Part shown: positions 8,916 to 20,034 of the stretch, one piece after another
Layout: each line of letters opens with the position of its first letter
How positions within the stretch are numbered: the stretch's first letter is position 1
DNA from: Propionibacteriaceae bacterium
GTDB lineage: Bacteria; Actinomycetota; Actinomycetes; Propionibacteriales; Propionibacteriaceae
NCBI GenBank assembly: GCA_031261455.1
Contig: JAISJP010000009.1
Span: forward strand, 1 to 54,590
DNA: 54,590 nucleotides
Direction of reading: 5' to 3'
Made by a program: the position numbers and the translations under genes
Notes under the pieces: model-generated
What the model saw: the letters and a program-made list of their open reading frames with translations, nothing else
Told to the model about the DNA's origin: nothing
Databases searched by the model: none

Positions 8916-9218
8916 ATGGTGCTTACCCGCAGCGAGGTGGCTAAATTGGCCGCGCTGGCGCGCATTGAGCTGAGCGACGACGAACTGGATGACATGGCGA
9001 CACAGCTGGACATCATCCTTGCCTCGGTCGCGTCAGTTGGGGAAGTGGCAGCACAGGACATTCCGCCCACATCTCATGCCGTGCCGTTGGTGAACGTCAT
9101 GCGTGAAGACGTGGTGTCGTGGACGCCGAACGCTGAAGGAGTGCTTGCGGGTGCTCCCGTTGTTGAGGACGGACGTTTCCGGGTGCCGCGCATCCTAGAC
9201 GACGATGAGGAGGCGTGA
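8916..9218 (+). CDS. gatC: Aspartyl/glutamyl-tRNA amidotransferase subunit C
   Basis: A 100-residue subunit that stabilises GatA-GatB in the enzyme converting Glu-tRNA(Gln) (and Asp-tRNA(Asn)) to the amidated form. Seen: the N-terminal helix [23 protein letters not shown], then a central [19 protein letters not shown] and a C-terminal FRVPRILDD, all typical. The ATG at 8916, 7 bases after GGGG at 8905-8908, gives the usual length; a TTG at 8850 would add 22 residues without family similarity. Its stop overlaps GTG codons at the start of gatA, so the two are coupled. Confidence 0.92.
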   Translation: MVLTRSEVAKLAALARIELSDDELDDMATQLDIILASVASVGEVAAQDIPPTSHAVPLVNVMREDVVSWTPNAEGVLAGAPVVEDGRFRVPRILDDDEEA

Positions 9219-9223
9219 GCAAC

Positions 9224-10753
9224 GTGAGTGAACTTATCCGTACCGACGCATCCGAGTTGGGCCAACTGATCGCATCTGGACAGGCCTCCAGTGTTGAAGT
9301 GACGCGGGCGCACTTCGAGCGCATTGCACAGGTTGACGATGATGTGCATGCCTTTCTTGCGCTCACCGAAGACGCGGCACTTGCACAGGCTGCGCGCGTT
9401 GACGAGCGCATCGCCGCTGGTGAGAAGTTGGGGCCGCTGGCTGGTGTGCCCATCGCTGTCAAGGACCTGCTGTGTTACACGCAGGCACCGACGACCGCGA
9501 GTTCTCGCATCCTTGAGGGCTGGGTGCCGCCGTACAACTCAACTGTCGTCAACCGCTTGATCGACGCTGGACTGGTGATCCTAGGTAAGACTAACCTGGA
9601 CGAGTTCGCCATGGGTTCGTCAACCGAGACGTCCGCGTACGGCCCGACGCACAACCCGTGGGATTTGAGCCGCATCCCGGGCGGCTCCGGCGGTGGCTCG
9701 GCTGCGGCACTCGCGGCGTTCATGGCCCCGTTGGCAATCGGCACCGACACGGGCGGCTCCATCAGACAGCCCGCTGCTGTTACGGGCACTGTTGGCGTCA
9801 AGCCAACCTATGGTGGCGTTTCGCGCTACGGCATCATCGCCATGGCGTCCAGCTTGGACCAGTGCGGCCCGGACGCGCGTAACGTACTCGATGCCGCCTT
9901 GCTGCATGAGGTCATTGCCGGTTATGACCCGCGCGACTCAACGTCGATCAACGTGCCGGTGCCCGGCGTGGTGGAGGCCGCGCGGCGTGCAGACGTGAAG
10001 GGGCTGCGCATCGGCGTCGTTAAGGAGCTTGGTGGTGAGGGCTACGCACCCGGTGTCGAGAAGCGAGTCGGGGAGGCGATTGACGCTCTAGTTGCTGCCG
10101 GAGCAGAACTCGTCGAGGTGTCGTGTCCGCACTTCGAGCAGGCTTTGGCGGCTTATTACCTGATCATGCCCGCAGAGGTGTCGTCCAACTTGGCGCGCTA
10201 CGACGGCATGCGTTACGGACTGCGGGCGGGGGACGATGGCACCAACTCGGTGGAGAACGTGATGCGGTTGACGCGTGGCAAGGGCTTCGGCACGGAGGCG
10301 AAGCGGCGCATCATCTTGGGCACTTACGCGTTGTCGGCAGGTTACTACGACGCCTTCTACGGTAGTGCGCAGAAGATGCGCACGCTGATCGCCCGCGACT
10401 TTGCAGCGGCCTTCGAGGTGTGTGACGTGTTGGTTTCGCCAGCCACACCGACCACCGCATTCAAGATTGGCGAGAAGGTCGATGATCCACTAGCGATGTA
10501 CAAGAGCGACCTGTGTACCATCCCGGCCAACCTTGCTGGGATCGCTGCCGGGTCGGTGCCGTGCGGTTTGGCCGACGAGGACGGACTGCCGGTTGGCTTC
10601 CAAGTGATGGCTCCGGCGTTGGCGGATGACCGGATATACCTGGTGGCCGCCGCGTTGGAACACGCGCTCGAGGCCAAGTGGGGGGCACCGTTATGGAGTC
10701 GTATTCCAGAGTTGTCTGTTAGCGACAAGACCAGCGACAAGGGAGATAAGTAG
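9224..10753 (+). CDS. gatA: Aspartyl/glutamyl-tRNA amidotransferase subunit A
   Basis: The glutaminase subunit of GatCAB, which frees ammonia from glutamine and passes it to GatB. It is an amidase-signature protein with a visible catalytic triad Lys80 (AVKDLLC), cis-Ser155 ([10 protein letters not shown]) and nucleophile Ser179 ([11 protein letters not shown]). Numbering is from the GTG at 9224, giving 509 residues. That start is 10 bases after GAGGAGG at 9207-9213; the GTG at 9215 overlaps the gatC stop but lies only one base from the ribosome site, so it is less likely. Presence of GatCAB suggests that Gln-tRNA(Gln) is made indirectly, as in most actinobacteria. Confidence 0.95.
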   Translation: MSELIRTDASELGQLIASGQASSVEVTRAHFERIAQVDDDVHAFLALTEDAALAQAARVDERIAAGEKLGPLAGVPIAVKDLLCYTQAPTTASSRILEGWVPPYNSTVVNRLIDAGLVILGKTNLDEFAMGSSTETSAYGPTHNPWDLSRIPGGSGGGSAAALAAFMAPLAIGTDTGGSIRQPAAVTGTVGVKPTYGGVSRYGIIAMASSLDQCGPDARNVLDAALLHEVIAGYDPRDSTSINVPVPGVVEAARRADVKGLRIGVVKELGGEGYAPGVEKRVGEAIDALVAAGAELVEVSCPHFEQALAAYYLIMPAEVSSNLARYDGMRYGLRAGDDGTNSVENVMRLTRGKGFGTEAKRRIILGTYALSAGYYDAFYGSAQKMRTLIARDFAAAFEVCDVLVSPATPTTAFKIGEKVDDPLAMYKSDLCTIPANLAGIAAGSVPCGLADEDGLPVGFQVMAPALADDRIYLVAAALEHALEAKWGAPLWSRIPELSVSDKTSDKGDK

Positions 10754-10756
10754 ACC

Positions 10757-12247
10757 ATGAGCGACGAGTTGATGGACTACGACGAGGTCCTGAAGCGATA
10801 CGAACCGGTGTTGGGGCTGGAGGTTCATGTTGAACTGTCCACCGCGTCCAAGATGTGGTGCGGATGCCCCACCACGTTCGGCAGCGAACCAAACACGCAC
10901 GTCTGCCCAGTGTGCCTGGGGTTGCCGGGCAGCTTGCCGGTGGTGAACCGCAAGGCTGTTGAGGCTGCGATTCGCATCGGGCTTAGTCTGAACTGCGACA
11001 TCGCGAAGTGGTGCCGGTTTGCGCGCAAGAACTACTTCTATCCGGACATGCCCAAGGACTATCAGGTGTCGCAGTACGACGAACCTCTGTGTTTTGAGGG
11101 ACATGTTGAGGTTGAGGTCGGCGGCGTTGCTTACGACATTCCGATTGAGCGCGTCCACATGGAAGAGGACGCTGGCAAGCTCACCCATGTGGGCGGTTTA
11201 GGGCGTATTCAAGGTGCGGACTACTCGCTGTTGGACTACAACCGCGCCGGAGTTCCGTTGATGGAGATCGTCACTAAAACGATTCATGGAACTGGTACTG
11301 CTGCGCCACAGGTGGCCCGAGACTACATGGAGTTCTTGCGGGACATGGTGCGGGCGCTGGGTGTTAGCCACGGACGCATGGAGCGCGGCAACCTGCGCTG
11401 CGACGTCAACGTGTCGCTGATGCCCATCGGTTCCACCGAGCTTGGCATCCGTTCGGAGACCAAGAACGTCAACTCCCTGAAGAGCGTAGAGACCACGGTA
11501 CGCTACGAGATCATGCGTCAGGGTGCGATCTTGAGCGCGGGCGGTCGCGTCAAGCAGGAGACTAGACATTGGAACGAGGCCGGGTTCACTTCGCCGGGGC
11601 GCTCTAAGGAGACCGCCGAAGACTACCGCTACTTCCCCGAGCCCGACCTGGTGCCAGTCGCGCCCGACCCTGCGTGGGTCGAAGAGTTGCGGGCGTCCCT
11701 GCCGGAGCATCCGTCGAAGCGCCGTGCCCGGTTGCAGCAGACTTGGGGCGTCACTGAGCGCGAGTTTGGCGACGTACTCGCCGTCGAAGGAGCGCTTGAC
11801 CTGATTGCCGCCACGGTGGACGCCGGATGTGCGCCAGCTGCCGCTCGCAAGTGGTGGCTGACCGAGCTTGCCCGTCAGGCAAATGACTTGAACGTTCCAC
11901 TGGAAGACGTGAACATCACGCCTGCTCAAGTGGCTGAGGTTCAGGCGTTGGTGGACTCCGGCAGCCTGAACGACAAGCTGGCGCGCGCGGTCATCGAAGG
12001 CGTGCTGGCAGGGGAGGGAAGCCCCGCTGAGGTGGTGGCTTCCCGAGGCTTGGCCGTCGTTTCCGACACTGGGGCGCTCTCCGCCGCCGTGGATGCCGCC
12101 ATTGCTGCCAATCCCGATGTTGCTGCCAAGATTCGTGACGGCAAGGTGGCTGCTGCTGGGGCGCTGATCGGCGACGTCATGAAAGCCATGCGCGGTCAGG
12201 CAGACGCTGCCGCAGTGCGCGCACTCATCATGGAGAAGCTGTCTTGA
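10757..12247 (+). CDS. gatB: Aspartyl/glutamyl-tRNA amidotransferase subunit B
   Basis: A 496-residue subunit that binds the misacylated tRNA, phosphorylates the attached Glu/Asp and amidates it. Seen: the GatB N-terminal core ([12 protein letters not shown]), the zinc site CGCPTTF...[25 protein letters not shown] and the signature [15 protein letters not shown]. The C-terminal helical tRNA-binding (YqeY-like) domain ends with [19 protein letters not shown]. It follows gatA by 3 bases, with GGGAG at 10741-10745 as ribosome site. It ends in a TTGA overlap with hisI. Confidence 0.96.
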   Translation: MSDELMDYDEVLKRYEPVLGLEVHVELSTASKMWCGCPTTFGSEPNTHVCPVCLGLPGSLPVVNRKAVEAAIRIGLSLNCDIAKWCRFARKNYFYPDMPKDYQVSQYDEPLCFEGHVEVEVGGVAYDIPIERVHMEEDAGKLTHVGGLGRIQGADYSLLDYNRAGVPLMEIVTKTIHGTGTAAPQVARDYMEFLRDMVRALGVSHGRMERGNLRCDVNVSLMPIGSTELGIRSETKNVNSLKSVETTVRYEIMRQGAILSAGGRVKQETRHWNEAGFTSPGRSKETAEDYRYFPEPDLVPVAPDPAWVEELRASLPEHPSKRRARLQQTWGVTEREFGDVLAVEGALDLIAATVDAGCAPAAARKWWLTELARQANDLNVPLEDVNITPAQVAEVQALVDSGSLNDKLARAVIEGVLAGEGSPAEVVASRGLAVVSDTGALSAAVDAAIAANPDVAAKIRDGKVAAAGALIGDVMKAMRGQADAAAVRALIMEKLS

Positions 12248-12639
12248 GTGGCGATGTTGCGTCAGGTGCCACGTTAGCTCCGGTACAGTTCAATGCCGAC
12301 GGCCTAGTTCCTGTTGTGGTGCAAGAAGCCGCCAACGGACAGGTGTTGATGTTGGCGTGGGCCAACGCCGAGGCTGTGCAACTGACCCTGGACACTGGCA
12401 CGGCCACGTTCTACTCCCGCTCCCGCTCCGAGATCTGGGTGAAGGGCGCGACCAGTGGAAACACGCAAAGCGTGTGTGAAGTGCGTCTTGATTGTGACGG
12501 TGACGCACTGCTCTACGTCGTCCATGCTGCCGGTCCCGCCTGTCACACTGGACTGACAAGCTGTTTTGACACTGCGCTGTTGCTGGGCGACTCTCGCGAG
12601 CAATTGAGCACACTAGCGACGAAAGACGAGGCCAACTGA
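12244..12639 (+). CDS. hisI: Phosphoribosyl-AMP cyclohydrolase (histidine step 3)
   Basis: A 131-residue enzyme that opens the purine ring of PR-AMP. Seen: [40 protein letters not shown], the metal-binding DCDGDALL and the Cys-containing [12 protein letters not shown], the full set of family motifs. There is no fused HisE (pyrophosphohydrolase) domain. The TTG at 12244 overlaps the gatB stop, and GGAGAAG at 12232-12238 acts as ribosome site inside gatB. It lies far from the hisDCBH-priA cluster at 30-35 kb, which lacks this step, so it probably supplies it. Confidence 0.94.
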   Translation: MSGDVASGATLAPVQFNADGLVPVVVQEAANGQVLMLAWANAEAVQLTLDTGTATFYSRSRSEIWVKGATSGNTQSVCEVRLDCDGDALLYVVHAAGPACHTGLTSCFDTALLLGDSREQLSTLATKDEAN

Positions 12640-13616
12640 TGCCAGCCTTCATTCCCTCTCCACCGGTCTCGGTGTTCTCGCTTGGTCCGTTGACCATTCA
12701 CATCTACTCGCTGTGCCTAATTGCCGCCATCGTGCTGGCATGGGTATGGGCAGGCAAGCGGGCCGAGTCGCGCGGCATGGATCCGGACACATACTTCAAC
12801 TTGGCGTTCACGGCCGTGGTGTCGGGCATCATCGGGGCACGCATCTATCATGTGCTGACTGAACATGATCGTTACTTTAACGCCGAGCATTGGGTCAACA
12901 TCTTCAAGGTGTGGAACGGCGGCATCGGTATTATCGGTGCCATCACTGGTGGCGCGTTGGGCGTGTGGGCGTTCTGCCGTATCAAGAAACTGAACGTTCC
13001 TGCCGTGTTGGATGTGTTCGCTCCGGCGTTGCCGGCGGCTCAAGCGGTGGGGAGACTTGGCAACTGGGTAAACCAAGAGGTGTTCGGTGAGCCGACTGAG
13101 CTTCCTTGGGGGCTGGAGATCGACCGAGTACACCGTCCCGCGGGCTACGAGGAGTTTGCCACCTTCCATCCCACCTTCATCTACGAGGGCCTGTGGAACG
13201 TTTTAGGAGTTGGCGTACTGCTCCTACTTGAGCGAAAACTCAAGTTTGGCAAGGGAAAACTGTTCAGCGCATACGTGATGTGGTACACATTTGGACGGTT
13301 CTTCATTGAGTTGATTCGTATCGATCCGGTGAATGCGCCAGCGGGTATGCGCATCAACAACTGGGCGACGGCGCTCATCTTCGTGGCCGCAGCCGTTTTG
13401 TTGCAGGTTCAATTATTGAAGTTTCCCGGAAGTGACGCGCACCCCTTCGCGGTCGTGGGAGACGGCGACAGCGCGGGTGCACCTGAAACGGCAGACGATG
13501 AGGCGAAAGAGCACGAACTCAAACGCCCGATGCGTGACCAATGGCAGGCAAGCATACGAAAGATCGCAACCGATAGAGCAGTCGCGGCAATCGGAAACAA
13601 CAGCGCGGACGACTGA
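12639..13616 (+). CDS. lgt: Prolipoprotein diacylglyceryl transferase
   Basis: A 325-residue inner-membrane enzyme that transfers diacylglycerol from phosphatidylglycerol to the lipobox cysteine of lipoproteins, for example the binding protein at 28-1875. Seen: several membrane segments, the Lgt signature GRLGNWVNQEVFGEPTELPW, GARIYHVLTEHDRY, FHPTFIYEGLWN and the conserved FGRFFIELIRID. The C-terminal 60 residues after the last helix are charged and not conserved. The ATG overlaps the hisI stop (TGATG). Last gene of this operon; the 170 bases that follow hold no clear terminator. Confidence 0.95.
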   Translation: MPAFIPSPPVSVFSLGPLTIHIYSLCLIAAIVLAWVWAGKRAESRGMDPDTYFNLAFTAVVSGIIGARIYHVLTEHDRYFNAEHWVNIFKVWNGGIGIIGAITGGALGVWAFCRIKKLNVPAVLDVFAPALPAAQAVGRLGNWVNQEVFGEPTELPWGLEIDRVHRPAGYEEFATFHPTFIYEGLWNVLGVGVLLLLERKLKFGKGKLFSAYVMWYTFGRFFIELIRIDPVNAPAGMRINNWATALIFVAAAVLLQVQLLKFPGSDAHPFAVVGDGDSAGAPETADDEAKEHELKRPMRDQWQASIRKIATDRAVAAIGNNSADD

Positions 13617-13789
13617 GCGCTGCCCTCACCTAGGCGCGCAAAAGGCTCGCGCGCAGGCTATTTTGTCCGCCAAGTGAATCGTCCTTCAAATCGACCCCGC
13701 TAACTCGGGTAACCTGAGACAAACTTGGACCGTCGTCTGTGACGGTCATGCGTTCAGAGGGACGAACAGGAAGAGACGATCAAGAAGCC

Positions 13790-16700
13790 ATGCAACCCGC
13801 TACAGGACTCTACAACCCGGACTATGAGCACGACTCGTGCGGCGTCGCCTTCGTGGCTGACCTTACCGGCACCCGTTCGCACGCCATCGTGGCCCAGGGC
13901 CTTGAGGCGTTGGCAAATCTCGACCATCGCGGCGCAACTGGCGAAGACGCTGCCGCAGGTGACGGGGCTGGACTGCTGGTCCAGGTCCCCGATGAGTTCT
14001 TGCGCGCAAACGTCGGCTTTGAACTGCCGATTACTGGAGCATACGCCGCTGGGATCGCATTCCTGCCGTCTGACGAGATCGAACGCGACCTAGCGACCAT
14101 CTCCATCCACAAGATCGCTGCCGAAGAGGGACTAAAGCTGCACGGCTGGCGTGACGTACCGGTTGCGGTCGATACGCTGTCTCCAATTTCGCTAGGGGCA
14201 ATGCCGTTCTTCTCCATGCTGTTTGTCTCATCGCGGGACGGTGCCAGTGGCATTGACTTGGATCGGCGGGTGTACGTACTGCGTCGTCGGGCCCAGAACG
14301 AGGCCGGGGTCTACTTCTCCAGCCTGAGCGCGCGCACGCTGGTGTACAAAGGCATGTTGACAACGTCGCAGTTGGGCGAGGTTTTCCCTGACCTCAGCGA
14401 CGAGCGTTTCGCCTCGGCCTTGGCGTTGGTTCACTCGCGTTTCTCCACCAACACGTTCCCCAGCTGGGACCGGGCGCATCCGTTCCGGCTCATCGCCCAC
14501 AACGGCGAGATCAACACCATCAAGGGCAACCGCTCGTGGATGCGTGCCCGCGAGTCGCTGCTGGCTACCGACTTGATTCCCGGCGATCTGCAGCGGTTGT
14601 TCCCCATCTGTAGCGAGGGCGAGTCGGACTCGGCAAGCTTTGACGCTGTGCTGGAGTTGCTGCATCTCGGTGGGCGCTCGCTGGCGCACGCCGTGCTGAT
14701 GATGATCCCCGAAGCTTGGGAACACAATCCGCAGATGCCCGAGGGAGTTCGCGACTTCTACGACTTCCACGCGTCCATGATGGAACCGTGGGACGGCCCG
14801 GCCTGTGTGTCCTTCACCGACGGCAACCAAATCGGTGCGGTGCTGGACCGCAACGGTTTGCGCCCGGCAAGGTACTGGATAACGGACGACAATCGCATCA
14901 TCTTCGCCTCCGAGGCGGGCGTGCTGCCGGTGGCACCAGAACACGTGGTCAAACGCGGGCGTTTGCGTCCCGGACGGGTGTTGCTGGCTGATCTGAGCGA
15001 GCACCGCATCATCGATGACGCCGAGATCAAGAGTTCGTTGGCGGCCGAGCACCCTTACGGTGAGTGGCTCGCCAAGGGCATCGTCAGCATCAACGACCTG
15101 CCGGAACGTACCCACGTCGTACACTCTCCGTCGTCTGTCACCCGACGTGGACTCGTCTTTGGCTACACCGAGGAAGAGTTGCGTGCTGTCATCGCTCCCA
15201 TGGCTAACACCGGTGCCGAACCTGTGGGCGCGATGGGCGACGACACTCCGCTGGCGGTGCTGTCCAACCGTCCCCGCAACCTGTTCGACTTCTTCCGACA
15301 GACGTTTGCTCAGGTCACCAACCCTCCGCTGGATGCAATTCGTGAAGAGTTGGTGACCAACCTTGAGGGACGAATCGGTCCAGAAGGCAACGTGCTGTGC
15401 CCCGGTCCGGAATCCTGTAGCCAGATCCGCATTCCGTTCCCAATTCTCGACTCGGAAGAGTTGGCGCAGTTCATCCACATCGGAGACCACGCCGGGCAAA
15501 AGCATCGGGGCAGCACCTACGTGGTGCGCGGACTTTACGACGTGGATTACGGTGCCACCGCCATGCAGACGCGACTCGAAGAGATCAAGGGTGAGGTCAG
15601 TGAGGCCATCGCTCAAGGCGCGCGGTTCCTGGTGCTGTCAGACAGGCACGCTGATGGTGACCATGCACCGATCCCGTCCCTGTTGCTCACATCTGCCATC
15701 CAGACTCACTTGGTGCAACAACGGTTGCGCACGCAGGTTGGCCTCATCGTCGAAGCCGGTGACGTGCGTGAAGTACATCATGCGGCACTGCTCATCGGCT
15801 ACGGCGCGGCAGCCATCAACCCCTATCTCGTGTTTGAGACCGCAGAAGACCTGGCTCGACGCGAGCTTTACGTCACTGTCTCGCCGGAGCAGGCCATCGC
15901 CAACGTGCGCAAGGCTCTCGGTAAAGGCGTGCTCAAGGTGATGAGCAAGATGGGCATCTCCACAATCCAGAGCTACACCGGAGCGCAGGTGTTTGAGGCC
16001 ATCGGGTTGGACGAGGAGTTTTTGGACGCCTACTTTGCGGGCACCACCTCCAGCCACACCGGTGGGGTTGGTCTGGACCAGATCGCCCGTGGTGCTGCCA
16101 TCCGGCACGCCCGCGCCTATCCACTGTCCGGCAACCGCCTGCCGCACCGGGCGCTCACCGTCGGAGGCGAATACCAGTGGCGGCGTGAGGGCGAAGAACA
16201 TCTGTTTGACCCGGAGGCGATCTTCTTCCTGCAACAGGCGGCGCGCAACAACGACTACCAGATGTACAAGCGCTTTTCGGACCGGGTCAACGACTCGTCA
16301 CACCGACTGATGACGTTGCGGGCACTGTTTGAGTTTGCCCCCAAACACGCTCCGATTCCGCTGGACCAGGTTGAGCCGGTGAGCGAAATCGTCAAGCGGT
16401 TCTCGACCGGAGCCATGAGCTTTGGGTCCATCAGCCAAGAAGCTCACGAGAACCTCGCCATCGCGATGAACACGTTGGGTGGCAAGTCAAACACCGGCGA
16501 GGGTGGCGAGTCTCCGGAGCGTCTCTACGACCTCACCCGCAGATCCGCCACAAAACAGGTAGCTAGTGGGCGTTTCGGCGTCACCGCAGAGTACCTGGCA
16601 AACGCCACCGATATCCAGATCAAGATGGCACAGGGCGCAAAACCCGGCGAGGGGGGGCAACTGCCTGGCCCAAAGGTGTATCCATGGGTGGCCGAGGTGC

Positions 16701-18307
16701 GCCACTCGACGCCCGGCGTGCCGCTGATCTCCCCGCCACCGCACCACGACATCTACTCCATCGAAGACTTGAAACAGTTGATCCACGACCTCAAGTGCGC
16801 CAACCCGAAGGCGCGCATTCACGTCAAGCTCGTGGGCGAGACCGGCGTAGGCACTGTGGCCGCCGGTGTGGCAAAAGCCAAGGCCGACGTGATTCTCATC
16901 TCCGGGCACGACGGCGGCACGGGGGCTTCCCCGCTGACATCGATCAAGCATGCGGGTGGTCCGTGGGAGTTGGGGCTCGCCGAAGTGCAGCAAACGCTGC
17001 TGCTGAACGGTTTGCGTGACCGAGTGGCGGTGCAGGTTGATGGACAGATCAAGACCGGACGCGACGTGGTTATTGGTGCGCTGCTGGGCGCGGAAGAGTT
17101 CGGTTTTGCTACGGCACCGCTGGTGGCACAGGGCTGCGTGATGATGCGCGTATGCAACAAAGACACCTGTCCGGTGGGTATTGCCACGCAGAATCCGGCG
17201 CTACGCAAGTATTTCAAGGGCCAACCGGAACACGTCATCAACTACCTGACTTTCGTGGCCGAAGAGGTGCGCGAACTCTTGGCATCGCTTGGCATCGCCA
17301 CGTTGGCGGAGGCTGTTGGGCACGCGGAGACGTTGGACGTGCGCCCGGCTGCGGAACACTGGAAGGCGCACGGACTCGACCTGTCGCCAGTGCTGCAAGC
17401 TACCAACCCTAAGCGCGGGCAGAAGCGACTTCAGGTGCGCACTCAGGACCACGAACTGGATGCTTCGCTGGACATCGCTGGTGGACTTATCGAGCAGGCG
17501 CGCCCCGCGCTGGAACAGCAGGCCAAGGTTGTCATCAACTCCGAGATCCGCAACGTACACCGCACGGTTGGCACGTTGTTGGGCTACGAGGTGACTGTCG
17601 CCACTAAGGGCAAAGGGCTTCCCGAGAATACCATTGAGGTGAACTTCCACGGCACTGCCGGACAGAGTTTCGGCGCTTTCCTGCCCAACGGAGTGACGCT
17701 GCGTCTCACCGGCGACGCCAACGACTACCTAGGCAAGGGCCTCTCCGGTGGGCGGCTCATCGTCGCCCCTGATCCCAAGTCGCCGTTCAATCCGCGCGAC
17801 GAGATTATCGCCGGAAACGTCATCGCCTACGGTGCCACTGCCGGGCAGATTCTGCTGCGAGGCCAAGTGGGGGAGCGTTTCTGCGTTCGTAACTCGGGTG
17901 CCACGGCGGTAGTTGAGGGCGTTGGCGACCACGGTTGTGAGTACATGACCGGTGGTGAGGCGCTAATTCTTGGCCCAACCGGACGCAACTTTGCCGCTGG
18001 CATGTCTGGCGGTGTGGCGTGGGTGCTGGACTTGGACCGCACAAGGTTGAACTCGGAGTTGGTTGATGCCGTCCCACTGAGTGACTCCGATGTTTCGCGG
18101 GTCACAGAACTGCTGGCGCTGCACGTTGCCGAGACAGACTCGGACGTGGCGCGCGAACTGCTGGCCGAGGGAGCCATCGCCACGCGGTTCGTGAAGATTC
18201 TGCCCCGCGACTACGCTCGGGTGATTGCCGCGCGTGAACGCGGACTCTCCGCTGGCGTGAGTGACGCCGAGTTGGTCGACTTGATGATGGAGGCTGCTCG
18301 TGGCTGA
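13790..18307 (+). CDS. gltB: Glutamate synthase (NADPH) large subunit
   Basis: A 1505-residue alpha subunit making two glutamates from glutamine and 2-oxoglutarate. N-terminal class II glutaminase domain with the nucleophile Cys17 in [11 protein letters not shown], presumably exposed by cleavage. Then a central domain, an FMN/synthase domain ([37 protein letters not shown]), 3Fe-4S cysteines C-x5-C-x4-C from about residue 1116 ([15 protein letters not shown]) and the C-terminal GXGXG beta-helix. The ATG at 13790 gives the same short propeptide as I recall for mycobacterial GltB; a GTG at 13739 and an ATG at 13748 are possible alternatives. It overlaps gltD by 8 bases. Confidence 0.95.
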   Translation: MQPATGLYNPDYEHDSCGVAFVADLTGTRSHAIVAQGLEALANLDHRGATGEDAAAGDGAGLLVQVPDEFLRANVGFELPITGAYAAGIAFLPSDEIERDLATISIHKIAAEEGLKLHGWRDVPVAVDTLSPISLGAMPFFSMLFVSSRDGASGIDLDRRVYVLRRRAQNEAGVYFSSLSARTLVYKGMLTTSQLGEVFPDLSDERFASALALVHSRFSTNTFPSWDRAHPFRLIAHNGEINTIKGNRSWMRARESLLATDLIPGDLQRLFPICSEGESDSASFDAVLELLHLGGRSLAHAVLMMIPEAWEHNPQMPEGVRDFYDFHASMMEPWDGPACVSFTDGNQIGAVLDRNGLRPARYWITDDNRIIFASEAGVLPVAPEHVVKRGRLRPGRVLLADLSEHRIIDDAEIKSSLAAEHPYGEWLAKGIVSINDLPERTHVVHSPSSVTRRGLVFGYTEEELRAVIAPMANTGAEPVGAMGDDTPLAVLSNRPRNLFDFFRQTFAQVTNPPLDAIREELVTNLEGRIGPEGNVLCPGPESCSQIRIPFPILDSEELAQFIHIGDHAGQKHRGSTYVVRGLYDVDYGATAMQTRLEEIKGEVSEAIAQGARFLVLSDRHADGDHAPIPSLLLTSAIQTHLVQQRLRTQVGLIVEAGDVREVHHAALLIGYGAAAINPYLVFETAEDLARRELYVTVSPEQAIANVRKALGKGVLKVMSKMGISTIQSYTGAQVFEAIGLDEEFLDAYFAGTTSSHTGGVGLDQIARGAAIRHARAYPLSGNRLPHRALTVGGEYQWRREGEEHLFDPEAIFFLQQAARNNDYQMYKRFSDRVNDSSHRLMTLRALFEFAPKHAPIPLDQVEPVSEIVKRFSTGAMSFGSISQEAHENLAIAMNTLGGKSNTGEGGESPERLYDLTRRSATKQVASGRFGVTAEYLANATDIQIKMAQGAKPGEGGQLPGPKVYPWVAEVRHSTPGVPLISPPPHHDIYSIEDLKQLIHDLKCANPKARIHVKLVGETGVGTVAAGVAKAKADVILISGHDGGTGASPLTSIKHAGGPWELGLAEVQQTLLLNGLRDRVAVQVDGQIKTGRDVVIGALLGAEEFGFATAPLVAQGCVMMRVCNKDTCPVGIATQNPALRKYFKGQPEHVINYLTFVAEEVRELLASLGIATLAEAVGHAETLDVRPAAEHWKAHGLDLSPVLQATNPKRGQKRLQVRTQDHELDASLDIAGGLIEQARPALEQQAKVVINSEIRNVHRTVGTLLGYEVTVATKGKGLPENTIEVNFHGTAGQSFGAFLPNGVTLRLTGDANDYLGKGLSGGRLIVAPDPKSPFNPRDEIIAGNVIAYGATAGQILLRGQVGERFCVRNSGATAVVEGVGDHGCEYMTGGEALILGPTGRNFAAGMSGGVAWVLDLDRTRLNSELVDAVPLSDSDVSRVTELLALHVAETDSDVARELLAEGAIATRFVKILPRDYARVIAARERGLSAGVSDAELVDLMMEAARG

Positions 18308-19766
18308 TTCGCTAGGTTTTATGAAGACGCCGCGCAAGGTTGCCGTGCGCCGCGAGGTGGGCGAGCGTGTGCACGACTGGCGCGAGGTCTACCCCGGCAC
18401 TCCGGGCGAGGCGGTGCTGCCTTTCATTGAGCAGCAGGCGTCCCGTTGCATGGATTGCGGCGTGCCGTTCTGTCATTTCTCGTGCCCGCTGGGCAATCTC
18501 ATCCCCGAGTGGAATGATCTTATCTGGCGCGACGAGTGGCAGGCTGCCGCCGAACGGCTGCACGCTACCAACAACTTCCCCGAGTTCACCGGACGGCTCT
18601 GCCCGGCGCTGTGCGAGGCGGGCTGTGTGCTCGGTTCGGTGCGGGAGCCCGTCACCATCCGTAATGCCGAGGTTGCCATCATCGACAAGGCGTGGAGCGA
18701 CCTACGTGTAACGCCGATCAGCCCGGATTGGCACACGCTGCGCACCATTGCTGTCGTTGGATCGGGACCGGCAGGTTTGGCTGCGGCACAGCAGTTGACG
18801 CGTGCAGGGCACACTGTGGTGGTCTACGAACGTGACGACGCTCCCGGTGGACTGCTGCGCTACGGTATTCCGGCGTTCAAACTGGAGAAGCAGGTGGTGG
18901 ATCGCCGCATAAAGCAGATGGTGCTGGAAGGCACTACCTTCAAAACCAACACTCACATCGGTCGCGACATCACGGGTGCTCAGTTGGTGGAACGTTTCGA
19001 TGCCGTCGTGCTGGCGACAGGGGCCACCAAGGCTCGTGACTTGGATGTTCCCGGACGGGCGTTGCCCGGAGTCCATCAGGCGATGGAGTACTTGACCAAG
19101 GCCACCAAGGCGCTGAGTGGGCCAGTTGGCGACCCGATTGATGCTGCCGGACTGCGCGTCGTGGTTATCGGCGGTGGAGACACCGGAGCGGACTGCGTTG
19201 GCACGGCGCTGCGTCAGGGTGCCGCCAGCGTCACCTCCCTTGAGATCATGCCCCAACCGCCGGTGGCATGCCCCGCCAACCAGCCTTGGCCGACGTATCC
19301 GTCCATTCAGCGCACGTCCTCGTCTGCTGAAGAGGGTAGCGACAAGCTGTTCTCGGTGAGCACGCTCGGATTTGTGGCAGACGCCGCCGGAGCACTGACC
19401 GGAGTGGAGGTCGTTGACGTGGACTGGACCGGTAGCACTCCACAGCCCATACCGGGCACGCAACGCGTCATTGACGCAGATCTGGTCTGCCTTGCGCTAG
19501 GATTCCTCGGCCCAGAACAGGACGGCTTGGTCAACGAGCTTGGCCTCCAACTGGACGAGCGGGGCAATATTGCCCGCGACTCCTCGTTCGCCACATCCGT
19601 GCCGGGCGTCTTCGCTTGTGGAGACTGCGGCAGAGGACAGTCGCTCATTGTGTGGGCCATTGCTGAGGGACGTTCGGCAGCCAACGGAGTTGATTCATAT
19701 CTGCAAGGGCATGAATCCGCGCTGCCGAAGCCAATCTGCCCCGACGCGGCGCTACTGCGCGTTTAA
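18300..19766 (+). CDS. gltD: Glutamate synthase (NADPH) small subunit
   Basis: A 488-residue beta subunit that passes electrons from NADPH through FAD and iron-sulfur clusters to GltB. Seen: N-terminal 4Fe-4S cysteines ([20 protein letters not shown] and [12 protein letters not shown]), FAD-binding [20 protein letters not shown]-binding [12 protein letters not shown], and the closing [19 protein letters not shown]. The GTG at 18300 is 6 bases after GGAGG at 18289-18293 and lies inside the end of gltB, so the two subunits are coupled. Confidence 0.95.
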   Translation: MADSLGFMKTPRKVAVRREVGERVHDWREVYPGTPGEAVLPFIEQQASRCMDCGVPFCHFSCPLGNLIPEWNDLIWRDEWQAAAERLHATNNFPEFTGRLCPALCEAGCVLGSVREPVTIRNAEVAIIDKAWSDLRVTPISPDWHTLRTIAVVGSGPAGLAAAQQLTRAGHTVVVYERDDAPGGLLRYGIPAFKLEKQVVDRRIKQMVLEGTTFKTNTHIGRDITGAQLVERFDAVVLATGATKARDLDVPGRALPGVHQAMEYLTKATKALSGPVGDPIDAAGLRVVVIGGGDTGADCVGTALRQGAASVTSLEIMPQPPVACPANQPWPTYPSIQRTSSSAEEGSDKLFSVSTLGFVADAAGALTGVEVVDVDWTGSTPQPIPGTQRVIDADLVCLALGFLGPEQDGLVNELGLQLDERGNIARDSSFATSVPGVFACGDCGRGQSLIVWAIAEGRSAANGVDSYLQGHESALPKPICPDAALLRV

Positions 19767-19808
19767 GTATGTGTCGTCGCCGCACATTGTAGGTAACGTC
19801 TCCGCTGT

Positions 19809-19958
19809 CCCGCGTGTAGTCGCGGGGTGCACGCCTGTCGAGTCATGCCGAACAGTCCCGCGCCCGCGTTCGAACAACGTCTTTTGGCGTGGGTCAAAAG
19901 GTTAACTTGAGATGTCACTGTCAAAAGTGACCCGCAAGGGCATCCGTGTGACTAGAAT
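19809..19958 (+). promoter_or_regulatory. Hairpins, palindrome and -10-like box before the surface-protein gene
   Basis: In the 268-base gap after gltD there is a GC hairpin CCCGCG/CGCGGG at 19809-19826 (possible gltD terminator, no T run). GTCACT-N6-AGTGAC at 19914-19931 is a perfect dyad, and TAGAAT at 19953-19958 is a good -10 box. The dyad lies where a -35 box would be, so a regulator could bind there. The long leader (about 70 bases) ends in GAGGAG at 20021-20026. Confidence 0.4.
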
Positions 19959-20034
19959 CGTTTTGGGACGGGACGTTTACGTTCCGCCTGTGCACATGAC
20001 GTATTGACGTACCCCGAACAGAGGAGAAGTGCCG

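Noticed and set aside
14228..15616. A 462-codon minus-strand frame within gltB
   Set aside because: It lies wholly inside the glutaminase and central domains of GltB, whose motifs are intact.
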